The notes under the pieces: model-generated
Told to the model about the DNA's origin: nothing
What the model saw: the letters and a program-made list of their open reading frames with translations, nothing else
The model's database searches: none
Position numbers and translations under genes: made by a program
NCBI GenBank assembly: GCA_031761405.1
Contig: JASEVX010000013.1
Span: forward strand, 54,855,230-54,919,229
Origin: Serripes groenlandicus
Lineage: Eukaryota > Mollusca > Bivalvia > Cardiida > Cardiidae
DNA length: 64,000 nt
Reading direction: 5' to 3'
In this document: positions 36,601-47,400 of the stretch, one piece after another
How positions within the stretch are numbered: the first letter of the stretch is position 1
How the letters are laid out: every line of letters begins with the position of its first letter

Positions 36601-37965
36601 CTTCTCACCACAAAATTTGAAAAAAAAGGACCTTAAGAACATAAGCCCGAAGGTCCCAGGCTAAAATCCCATAACTGAACTTACATCTTCTCTTTTAGTG
36701 ACATCAGCTTTGACAGTGATAGACACTCCATTGTTCTCCGATATGGTTGTTGCTACCTCATCAAGCCTGTCAGTTCTTCTGGCTGCCATGGCAACCTTAG
36801 CTCCAGACCCTGCCAGGGCTATAGCAATAACTCTTCCTATACCACTTGAGGCTCCTGTTACAATGACAACCTTGTCTTGCAGCTTTTTGTCTGAAGAAAG
36901 AATAATAAATTGTTAAATTGGATGTTTAAATAGGTAAAAATAGTTATTTGTATTAATTATTTATTCAAATGTGATTTCTTTAAGGCTCTAACATGGCTTG
37001 TTAATTGTTTGTTCCTGTGTAAATTGAGATATATTTTCACAGAGTGGACAGACACAAACAATTTATAGTGATGGCAAATATTCTTAAGTCTCAAAATTTG
37101 GACATTGTATAATTATATTGCATTGTAACTTGTTAAAACATGACATATATAGAGGTTATTTGTTTGTTTTCTGTTGGGCAATGAGTTTTATCATCACAGA
37201 AGTAAAGAAACAAAATTCATTAATCTCACAGAAAACGCTAAGATATTAATCCTTTCCCTCATATAGACGCTTTCAAAACGAGCAATTTCTCCTTTTGACA
37301 CAATGTTTTCCACTTTTAGTCATAGGTTATCCATTCAATTATAGAGATTTTCCATTTTTTGACAAAATGTGTTCAAAGTTGTCTGCTGCAGAATTGTTGT
37401 ATGAGGGAAAGGGTTAACTATTGCCTATTTTAGTCAATGTGAAGGTTCATGTAAGTTAACATATTCAGGTGGCAATTATTAATCACAAGACATGCATCTC
37501 GATCTCTATATACTGTTTTTATATGTCATGGGTCATATGGGGATCATGTTGGTCCAGTAAAGTGTAAGTCACTGGCACTCTCTTATAACCTTTTCCCTTT
37601 GAATTTTGATAGCATACAACTTTTGTAATTATACTTTATAGTCAATAATGGGAGGTTTTCCAAATGTTTGCCCAGATGTTTTCAGTCATCTATTGCATTT
37701 GGAAACAGGTTATCATTATTGCCAATAAATTTAATAATGTAACAGACTGTCAGAAGCTATGACTTTAGTGGGACCCTTATGACCCACATAATGTCAGGGA
37801 CGTAGATATCTTATCTATGTCCCTGATAATGTGCACCATTTCTGTCCCTTAAGTGCAAAATAATTGAAAACAATAGGCATAACGCACACATTCACACAAT
37901 ACTTAGTAAATGTGCACCTTTAGTGATTGATTAATGTATGTCTCACCTTGCTTGACTTCAGCCAT
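27680..37965 (-). CDS. Classical short-chain dehydrogenase/reductase, YdfG type (complete)
   Basis: Six exons, all phase-matched: 37947-37965, 36685-36890, 32147-32287, 29488-29580, 28605-28763, 27680-27823, giving 253 residues and a TAG stop. The protein starts MAEVKQDKKLQDK. It has the Rossmann TGASSGIG cofactor loop (about 19-26), an AARR segment favouring NADP, NNAG (about 94-97), the catalytic Ser in NMSSDAG, and YSGTK with the catalytic Tyr and Lys. It ends near [10 protein letters not shown], as in YdfG-like enzymes. It has no signal peptide or membrane segment, so it is probably cytosolic. SDRs of this type reduce aldehydes, ketones or 3-hydroxy-acid derivatives with NAD(P)H. It begins 444 bp downstream of the A-T-R gene stop on the same strand, and may act on the aldehyde that enzyme releases; this is inference. 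The exact substrate cannot be read from the sequence. Confidence 0.92.
27846..28080. mobile_element. CCCTTTCC-family MITE, diverged
   Basis: ACTTTCCCACATACAACAA at the left and CTATATGAGGAAAAG at the right enclose the family core (AAAGGTGAAATTGTCC / GAGCAATTTCTTC). It lies in the last intron of the SDR gene, just upstream of exon 27680-27823. Confidence 0.65.
28320..28585 (+). mobile_element. Truncated pearl-like element tail
   Basis: One core of the GACCTAGTGACC type and a tail ending TTTGCACTCAGGTGAGCTAG match the right end of 24912-27225 and 50735-51596. The tail ends about 15 bp from the donor site of SDR exon 28605-28763. Confidence 0.6.
29194..29394. mobile_element. Foldback MITE, CAGAG family
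   Basis: The two halves are complementary around AACCCTATGTTGTAGGTACT and CACCATAGGGTTTGG. The ends read CAGAGCTCTGGATAA and TTATTGTGACCTTTGCTG. Related copies are 32322-32514, 40878-40975 and 63575-63670. Confidence 0.65.
29976..30205. mobile_element. Intact TTAA-flanked MITE, CCCTTTCC family (reference copy)
   Basis: The 230-bp copy is bounded by TTAACCCTTTCCCTCATA and TATGAGGGAAAGGGTTAA. Inside are TCTGCAGCAGACGAC, its complement GTCTGCTGCAGA and a central AAAGGAGAAATTGCACG/TGCAATTTCTTCTTTT hairpin. TTAA targets and ends beginning CCC are the signature of piggyBac-type elements. It has no coding capacity. Confidence 0.85.
30607..30993 (-). pseudogene. Internally deleted hAT-like transposase remnant
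   Basis: A 128-codon open frame lies in an intron of the SDR gene. The first half ([21 protein letters not shown]) resembles the N-terminal region of ZnF-containing hAT/ZMYM-type transposases. The last third ([20 protein letters not shown]...LMRVMIQAP) matches the C-terminal hAT dimerisation motif (SERxFS...K..LRNRL...LM). The catalytic middle of several hundred residues is missing. It is most likely a deletion derivative or retained fragment, not a working transposase. Confidence 0.5.
32310..32708. mobile_element. CCCTTTCC-family MITE split by a CAGAG foldback MITE
   Basis: TTAACCCTTTCC at 32310 is followed after only a few bases by the foldback insert 32322-32514. The family core resumes (GAAAGGAGAAATTGCTCG) and ends GTGGGAAAGGTTG at about 32708. 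Confidence 0.7.
32322..32514. mobile_element. Foldback MITE, CAGAG family, inserted in another MITE
   Basis: The ends are CAGAGCTTTAGATAAG and TAATTATTTAGACCTCTG. The central arms ACCCCATGTTGTGGGTACTC and GAGTACCCACAACATAGGGT are almost perfectly complementary. Confidence 0.75.
32972..33202. mobile_element. Intact TTAA-flanked MITE, CCCTTTCC family
   Basis: A full copy runs from TTAACCCTTTCCCTCATA to ATATGAGGGAAAGGGTTAA, nearly identical to 29976-30205. This suggests recent spread. Confidence 0.85.
34325..34525. mobile_element. CCCTTTCC-family MITE
   Basis: It opens AACCCTTTCTCTCATATAG and closes GTATGAGGGAAAGGGTTAA. It contains GACGCCTCTGCAGCAGACG at the left, so it lies in the reverse sense to 29976-30205. 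Part of the central hairpin is deleted. Confidence 0.75.
35726..36212 (-). pseudogene. Frameshifted ORF remnant, family not recognised
   Basis: Two overlapping minus-strand frames (35886-36212 and 35726-35989) read as one stretch of about 160 residues broken by a shift near 35900-35980. The first contains [20 protein letters not shown] and [15 protein letters not shown]; the second contains [20 protein letters not shown]. It sits in the first third of the SDR gene's large intron. Composition looks protein-like, but I cannot name a family. It may be a piece of a mobile element or a processed pseudogene. Confidence 0.3.
37246..37417. mobile_element. TTAA-flanked MITE, internally shortened
   Basis: It is bounded by TTAATCCTTTCCCTCATATA and GTATGAGGGAAAGGGTTAA. 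The copy lacks about 55 bp of one arm but keeps GCAATTTCTCCTTTTGAC. Confidence 0.75.
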
Positions 37966-38187
37966 GATATAAACAAATAATCTCAATCGATCTCAAAACT
38001 GTGTCTTCAAATATGACCCCACTTATCAACAAGGGGAAATCCCACATGTACATTGATATTCTATATTTAGAACTGAGCTAAAGGGACAAAACCATTTTTT
38101 AAAATCAGATTTTAGCAAAGAGGATTGATTTTCCTTTGATTTATATACAATATAAACTGTAAAAGAACTTAAATAATAAACATACAT

Positions 38188-38193
38188 TTTATT
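38188..38193 (-). other. Candidate polyadenylation signal for the A-T-R gene
   Basis: A minus-strand AATAAA lies about 217 nt after the TGA stop at 38410 and about 220 nt before the SDR start at 37965. A second one at 38392-38397 is too close to the stop to be a likely choice. The placement leaves only a short region for the SDR promoter. Confidence 0.35.
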
Positions 38194-38409
38194 CGACTTT
38201 TGAAACATTTGTGACAAAATGAGAAATTGCTTAAAAAGAGCAATTAGTCCTTCTGCCACAATGTGCTCATCTCTATCCTTTACACTGATCAGACAAACGC
38301 TTTCAACAATCTAGAGAACTGAAAGATTTATATTGATTTATAAAGACTTGAAAATATTGCTCATTGTAAGCAATATCACCTTTTATTGCAATGTCTTCAA
38401 ACGTCATGT

Positions 38410-41400
38410 TCAATGGCGGGTATCAAATGGCGTCTGTGTTAAGAAATGGGATAAGAAATTTAGATCACCTTGATATGATTGGTGTTTTGTTGAAGCTATT
38501 ATCCCTTCCTTCGACAACTTTGAGAAGTATACCTGTAGCTGATCTGCATCAATATACGGATACCGCATACCAACCTCTGGAAGGGTACTGTGCAGATTTC
38601 GTGATACGTAAGTACTCAAATTGGTGAAGAAGCTAGCGTCCCTGTTTGAAAGAAAGTTTAAAACAAGAGGGCCATGATGGCCCTGGAATCGCTCACCTGA
38701 TTTTTTTTTTCACTTTAGCTATATAAGCCCCGCCATCTGGCGGGCATAGTTTCCAACCAATCAACTTGGCTTTAAGGAATCTGATAGAGGGTCACCCTAG
38801 GAACATTTCTACAAAATTATTTGAAAATCGGCCTGACACTTTTGAAGGAGAAGATTTTTTAAGTTTTCACTATAGCAATAAAAGGCAAAATAAACTCGCC
38901 CCCTGGCGGCCATGTGTTTTGACCAATCAACATGGCTTGAAGGAATCTGATAGAGGGTCATCCAAGGAACATTTCTACAAAATTATTTGAAAATCGGCCC
39001 GACACTTTTGGAGGAGAAGATTTTTTAAGTTTGCACTATAGCTATATAAGGCAAAAAAGCCCCGCCCCCCCTGGCGGCCATGATTTTCGACCAATCAACA
39101 TGGCTTAAAGGAATCTGATAGCGGGTCATCCAAGGAATATTTCTACAAAATTATTTGAAAATCGGCCTGACACTTTCGGAGAAGAAGATTTTTTAAGTTT
39201 TCACAATAGCCATATAAGGCAAAATAGCCCCGCCACCCCTGGTGGCCATGTTTTTTGACCAATCAACATGGCTTGAAGGAATCTGAAAGTGGGTCACTTA
39301 AGTAACATTTCTACAAAATTATTTGAAAATCAAGCTGACACTTTCGGAGAAGAAGATTTTTTAAGTTTTCACTATAGCCATATAAGGCAAAATAGCCCCG
39401 CCCCCCTGGCGGCCATGTTTTTCGACCAATCAACTTGGCTTGAAGGAATCTGATAGAGGGTCATCCAAGGAACATTTCTACAAAATTATTTGAAAATCGG
39501 CCTCACACTTTTGGAGAGGAAGATTTTTTAAGTTTTCACTATAGCCATATAAGGCAAAATAGCCCCACACCCCCTGGCGGCCATGTTTTTCGACCAATCA
39601 ACATGGCTTGAAGGAATCTGACAGAGGGTCATCCAAGGAACATTTCTACAAAATTATTTGAAAATCTGCCAACCAGTTTGGGAGAAGAAGATTTTTTAAG
39701 TTTTCACTATAGCCATATAAGGCAAAATAGCCCCGCCCCCCCCTGGCGGCCATGTTTTTCGACTATCAACTTGGCTTGAAGGAATCTGATAGAGGGTCAT
39801 CCAAGGAACATTTCTACAAAATTATTTGAAAATTGGCCTGACACTTTCGGAGAAGAAGATTTTTTAAGTTTTCACTATAGCCATATAAGGCAAAATAGCC
39901 CCGCCCTCCTGGCGGCCATGTTTTTTCACCAATCAACTTGGCTTGAAGGAATCTGACAGAAGGTCATCCAAGGAACATTTCTACAAAATTATTTTAAAAT
40001 CGGCCCGACACTTTTGGAGAAGAAGATTTTTTAAGTTTTCACTATAGCCATATAAGGCAAAATAGCCCCGCCCCCCTGGCGGCCATGTTTTTCGACCAAT
40101 CAACATGGCTTGAAGGAATCTGACAGATGGTCATCCAAGGAACATTTCTACAAAATTATTTGAAAATCTGCCAACCAGTTTGGGAGAAGAAGAATTTTGA
40201 AGTTTTTTTCATTTCGTTGCCATGGAAACCAGAATTCTGCATGGATCCCAAAAATTTGAAGGAAATCTGTTGAAATCATTGAGAGGATGCTTTCTGTGAA
40301 GTTTCATCCCAATTGACCCACCGGTTACTGAGGAGAAGAAGTTGACGCACGATGGACGACGGACGACGCACGACGGACGCCGGACGCCGGACAAGGGCGA
40401 TCACAATAACTCACCTTGAGCAAAGCTCAGGTGAGCTAAAAACAAATCTGCAGCAGCGTGAGACAACTTTGAAAATCTTTTTATTTAACGCTTTCCCTCA
40501 TACTACAATTCTGCAGCAGACGACTATGAACATATTTTGTCAAAATATAGAACATATTTTGTCAAAATATAGAAAATCTCTATAATTGAAGAATTGAAAA
40601 TGCTATATATGGCAAAAGGAGAAATTGCCTTATGAGCAATTTATCTGAATTTGTCTAAATGTTTACAAATGTTGACTTCTTCATATCGTCATATCATCTG
40701 CAAGTAGTAAAGGGTTAAGAAAGTTAAGATAGTACAATACTTACTTGATATATGATTCTAGAATACCATGCAATAGACCATTGTTCTCTCTGGTTGTGTC
40801 CAAAACACTAAAATCAGAATTGATGATACAATCAATTGCACAATATAACAGTTGTTCAAGATGTTCATCCATGTATTCAGAGGTCCAGATTAGCAGGGGT
40901 TTACAGCTCTTTTCCCAATGATATCTCTCTTATTATCAAACCAAACCCTATGTTGTGGGTACTTAAAAGAATCGTCTCATTATTTTGTCAAAAAGTAGAA
41001 AATCTCTATAATTGAATGGATAACCTATGACTTAAAGTGGAAAACATTGTGGCAAAAGGAGAAATTGCTCGTTCTGAGCAATTTCTTCTTTTGTCACTAT
41101 GTTTTTAAAAAGCTGTCTGCTGCAGAGGCGTCAGAAAGCGTCTATATGAGGGAAAGGGTTAAACTAGAGCAGGATAAGGCTAAAACCAAGATATAGAAAG
41201 CAACAATCTTGCATGAAGTCCATAATCAAGTGGAAAAAGTGACATAAAGTTAGTTGAGAACAATCTTGGAGTCTGGAGTCAGGCAATCATCAATAAACCT
41301 CGCTAAGCAGGTAGATACACCGTGTACAGGTAAGGCAGAATATCGATTGATAATTTATCGATTAGAACAACAGCTTATGATAAAGTGCTCAATAGCTAAA

Positions 41401-44400
41401 TCTCACTTGTTTCCTTCCCCTGTAATTGTAGTCCCTGCTTGTACCTTTAGAACACGCTGCTCTGAATATTCAATGTTCAGAAATAACAACTTGTACCTTT
41501 TCCCAAGGAAGGGCTTATATCCCTTTGACAACAGCATTGATAATAAGATGATGGTTTAAACATACATACCAGTTCCTCCATTCTTCAAAAGAGACCAATT
41601 TTATGGGAAATCCATGCCCATTCATCCACTCAAATACCCATCTGGAAAACAATATATAGTCAAACCCATGTTTAAAGACCACCATTGGGAAGACAATAAT
41701 CTGGTCTTTGTTCACAGGTGGTCTTTCATTATAGGGTCATTTATGCAGAAAATGGGTAATTAGGAAATTAATTGTAAGGTTGCCATAGAAAGGGTGTTGC
41801 TAAATAAAGGTGGCCTTTAGCACAGGTTTGACTGTATTGATTTGGGTTAAACACCATTTTCATTATTATTTCAGTCCTATCACGACATCCAGTTCACCTA
41901 CCAATATGTTTTCTGGCTGTCTCACATCAGTAGTCCACACACCAGACTGAATGAATCTTTGTGTGATGTATGATTGAATACTGCCCCAAAACAAAAGTGC
42001 TAGAACAATTATATCATTTCGTAAAGATAACAACTTTGACCTTGACCTTTGTCTTAGGTTGATGAAAAGTGATTGTGTCCAAGCTCCATCCACACTGAAT
42101 CTTTGATTGAAATATGAAGGAATTCAATCAACTAACAAAACTGCAAGAGCAATGATGTGTATTTGTATAGATGTACTATAGCAACTGTGACCTTTACCTT
42201 TGACCTAGGTCAGTTTAAGCACAAACTTGTCCAAGCTCCCTTGACACCAAACCTTTGGATGAAGTATAAAGGAATTCAACCCACACATTGAAGTGCTATA
42301 AAGTACCTCTCATGCAGACACATTATATAAACTGTGACCTTGACCTTTGCCATAGGTTAGGGGAGGTTATAAAAATGTGCTATTCTAAGTTACATATTTA
42401 TCTTAAAGGGACTGAACACCATAATGGTCCAAAATCTTTATATTTTATACTTATTCTAATTAATCCACAATACGTCGATATAAATGTAACGGAATGTTGT
42501 AGAAGGTCGTACAAGTCTTGTTTTTCATTATTTCATAGGAAATAAGCAGTTAAAAAAACGTCCGCTCCGTGTTTTCCCGTTTAAGAATACTGTGGAATTT
42601 CCTCTTGCTCATTTGAATTTGTGGATTCAATTCGGCATTCTCTAACACTATCGACTCATTACATTCATGTATGCGTGAGTGTAAGGAACGACAACTCTGC
42701 GAAGGAGATTGTCAATTCGGTTTTAGTGATCATGTGATAAATATACAGCGATATATTTAGATTTACTGGGTTACTAACCCAGTAGATTTTACAACGCAAA
42801 ATAACGAAAAATCTCCGCAATATTAATAGTGTGCATTATATTGTAGTACATCAGTCAGCAAATCTCAATGCCTTACATGCAAAAACATCAAGGTAATAGC
42901 AATTTTTAACAATTTTCTTTTTTTTTCGCTTTTTTCTCATATGGGATTCAGTCCCTTTAATCTGTCATAATACAAACCTCATCTTTTCTAGCAAAGGCAT
43001 CAGCATTCCCTTAATTATGGTAATGCCCTTGACAAATCACCCTTGGCTTGCGAAGATGTACATACCTGGACTGTAGAGGTTTATCATTTATCACATGAAA
43101 AGTTTTTCCCAAACACAGTGTGGATCTTTTTGTCATTTTCACAATGAACTTTGCAGCAAAGTCGACAGGTGTCATCTCCATGAGCCAGTCCACATCCGGG
43201 GCTTTGCCCAGTTTGACACAGGCTTGTAGTATCAGCAGCGTGAAGTCTTGGGCATTCCATTTGGCAGTCAAACTGTCTCCGGACATGTTACCTGAGAAAC
43301 ATTATTAGATCTACAGCTTTATAAGGCATAAATATGAATATTTTCCAATCACAAATAACCTTTTGAAATTTAGATGAAAAAATAATCCACATTTGTCATT
43401 AGTTTTTAGGACTGGAGGTTAAAATATTTTTTTTTTTTTTTTGAATGTCATGGAGAAATTTTCCTTAACAACACCACTTTTGAAGTCTAGCAGGCACATT
43501 TTTTAAAACAAAAGGAGAATTCCTCATTCTCATAATGAGCTTTTTCTTCTTTTCCTACCATGTGTTCAACTCTTTCCCTTTTGAAAACATAGCGGCAAAA
43601 GAAGAAATTGCTCATGGTGCCACAATATTTCCCACTTTTAGTCATTCAATTATAGAGATTTTCCATTTTTCGACAAAATATGTTCAAAGTCGTCTGCTGC
43701 AGATGTCTTGTATGTGGGAAACTGTAAATAACATATCAGGTAAACATTTTTAAAGAAACTTAAATACATTGTAAATGCAAATAACCAAAGACATAAAGAA
43801 AACATATTATTACCTAACCTATGTATGGTCACTGGAAGTCCTCTTTGACCAGCCTTCCTGATAAGTTGTTCGGCAACCCATTTGGTTTGGGAGTACCCAT
43901 CATGCAACTTGGTAGAGTATGAGCTTGCATCATCCTCTTCATGACAGTCCTTCAGGCCATCTGGAAACACTGCATCGGTGCTGTGTTTATATAACATTCG
44001 ATATAACAATAATTGAGCGGTGCTCTTATAGTGCTCTTAGAAAACCAACAGTAAATTTGTGACTAGTATAGATCAAGATCAGCCAGTGCATCCTGGTCTG
44101 GCTCTGCATAGTTAGCAAATTAGTCATAGAAAGTTTCAAGAAACCTCTGTAAAGCTGTATAACCATTTTGATCTTTAGTATGGGTATGCAGGCAAGTCTT
44201 TAATAACCCTTTCCCACCTGCAGTCGTATTTTGAAGACATTGTGGCCAAAGCAAACAACTTTTGAAAACATTGTGGCCAAAGGTGATATTGCTGAGCAAT
44301 TTCTCCTTTGGCCACAATGTTTTCAACTTAATTTAACAATTGAGCTATCTTTTATGGAGATTTTTCAGGTTTTTTGTCACTATGTTTTCAAAGTCGTCTG

Positions 44401-47400
44401 CTGCAGATTTGTTGCTCAATAATCCTTTTGGTCAATAAAGTGGTCATGATTTGCAGTGTTCAATTTTCGACACTGTTATGAAAGAAGAGCCCATCATGAA
44501 GCTGAAGACTCTTAACCCTTTCCCTCATATAGATGCTTTCTGACGCCTCTGCAGCAGACAGCTTTTTGAAAACATAGTGACAAAAGAAGAAATTGCTCAA
44601 AACAAGCAATTTCTCCTATTGCCACAATGTTTTCCACTTTTAGTCATAGGTTATCCATTCAATTATAGATATTTTCTATCTTTTGACAAAATATGCTCAG
44701 TCGTCTGCTGCAGAATTGTCGTATCAGGGAAAGGGTTAACCCTTTTTCAGATATAAAAAATCTGCAGCAGACCACATAAAACACATCTAAGCATAACGAT
44801 AGAGAATATTTATAAATGTAGGTATAATTACTGAAATTAATTGAAAACATTTTTTCAAAAGGAGAAATTGATCGTAGCAATTTTTCCTTTTGTCACAATG
44901 TTTTCAAAATCATCTGCTGCAGATGCATCAGAAAGCATCTGTATGTGGGAAAGGGTTAAGACTTTGTATGAGGTAAGGAGTTATTATTCAAACTGATACC
45001 CAAACCCTATATTTGGCAATTTATAGATAACCATGAAATTTTCAATTCTAACGGTAATAACTCTGCTTAGAATAAAATGAAAGAAACCAAATTCAAACTT
45101 GATCTGCATCTTTTCATAATACAAAAGTTGCTTCATGCCCCCTAAAAATATATGCATGTCTAAACACTTTTCTCATATTTTTGCCTCGTTGTTTTCTATT
45201 TCGTCTGCTGCAGATTTTCTTGTATATGGGAAAAGTTTTGGTTGAATGATTGATTGGGGTTAAAATGCCGTTTTTAACAACTTTTCAGTCATATCACGGT
45301 GACCAGTTTCACCTACTCATGTGTTTCCTGGCTTTCTCATACCAGTACTCCACACAACATTCTTTCCAAGCAACTGGCTGCTTTCCCACATAGACTGTTA
45401 GCCCATTGGTGGAAGAAGACTAATGCCTTTTATCAAGTGTTGGAAAGAATGTTGGCCGAGCTGGGGTTCAAACTCACGACCCCTGGATTGACAGCTATAG
45501 TCGTTATCAACTGATCTAATGGGACTCGACATGGGAAAAGGTTTGGTGAACTAAAATGTGAAGATTTGGAAGAGTCACTTACCTGATATAGTGAATTGGT
45601 TTGATCTTTCCTTTGCAGGCAAACTGTATAATGTTGGCAGTGCCCATTACATTTGGTCCACTCAAAGCCTGTTTACAGTGAAATGATACAAATATCATGA
45701 TATTTTTTTTTACTAATTCATGTAAATCTTTTAATTCTTGAATTACAATACAAAAACTGTTATTGCATAAAACATACATACATGTTTAAAGCAACATACA
45801 GTTTAACACAATGACATGAATTTCGAAAAGGAAAAAAGAAAACATACACTTTTTGGAAGAGCACAGTACCGGTAGTTATTAATTTTTAGTTCTAATCTAT
45901 TAGTTATATATGGTGATTTCTTGCTTTCAACATATTTCCAGTTATATCATTGCATTTCCTGGTACTACTTGGTCATTTAGCCTGACACCAGCAGGGGCGT
46001 AGCTCCCTTAAGGCACTGCAGGCACGTGTCTACACATTTTTTCTCAAAATGCCCCAAAATGCAGCTGTGGCGATAGACATCTGTCTGTCTGTCCGCGCAG
46101 ACTGATCCGGCCGACACATTCCGTCTTAGGGGGATAGATGTATAGAGTAGTTATTTCTGAAACAGAAAATCCACAGGAGGCTAAAAGTGTCTATCTGGGT
46201 AGGCCTGTGTGGCATGCTTAGGCTGATACGGGTCGATACTTTACGCAGAGTCCACAATGTTGATTTTCTCATGAGAGGGCCTACACATTGATTATTGCAA
46301 AGCTACACCCCTGACCAGCGTGTTAGGTGTAATGCTAACCCATTATCTTGAGAGCTAAGGAGGGTAAGCCATCACTACCATTATTGTAAAGTATGTATTC
46401 TTTTAATTTAAATCTTCTCCACAGTCGTTTGCCTTTTGAAAACGTTGTAACAAACAGAGAATATATTCATAATTAGCAGTTTCACATTTTGGCACAATGT
46501 TTTAAACTCCATTCAATAATCATACTTCTATTCATAGAAATTTTCTATATTTTTTGCAGAGATACTTTCAGAAGACAAATTTGGATACATTGTGGCTAAA
46601 GGAGAAGAGACTTGTAATGAGCAATTTCTCCATTTAATTGTTACAATGTTTACAAAAGATTATTTTCCAAAGATTTGCCTAGCTGTTTTCAAAACCGTCT
46701 ACTGCCTGTTTATTGTAAGTTGGAAAAGGTTATCAAAAATTGGCTATACAACTAGGATATGATAAAACTTACTTTGTAAGGATAGACGAGATGAACGCTT
46801 GCTGCGGCATGTTTGTTGTATGTTGGAAAGGGTTATCATAAATTTGCTTAATAACAACTTACTTTGTAAGGATAGTCGAGATTAACGCTGGCTGCATCAT
46901 GTTTGACCATATCAATATCAATGATGAAACTTACTTTGTTAGGATAGACAAGATGAACGCTGGCTGCAGCATATATGACCATATTGATATCAATGATGAA
47001 ACTTACTTTGTAAGGATAGACGAGATTAACGCTGGCTGCAGCATGTATGACCATATCAATATCAATGATGAAACTAAATACTTTGTAAGGATAGACGAGA
47101 TTAACGCTGGCTGCAGCATGTTGTAGGACTATATCAATATCAATGATGAAACTTACTTTGTAAGGATAGACAAGATTAACGCTGGCTGCAGCATGTATGA
47201 CTATATCAATATCAATGATGAAACTTACTTTGTAAGGATAGACGAGATTAACACTGGCTGCAGCATGTATGACCATATCAATATCAATGATGAAACTTAC
47301 TTTGTTAGGATAAACGAGATTAACGCTGGCTGCAGCATGTATGACCATATCAATATCAATGATGAAACTTACTTTGTTAGGATAAACGAGATTAACGCTG

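Noticed and set aside
37947..38641. A-T-R and SDR as one fused A-T-R-R2 protein
   Set aside because: The A-T-R frame has a clear TGA at 38410. The only likely acceptor before the SDR start has an in-frame stop ahead of the ATG, so separate genes fit better.
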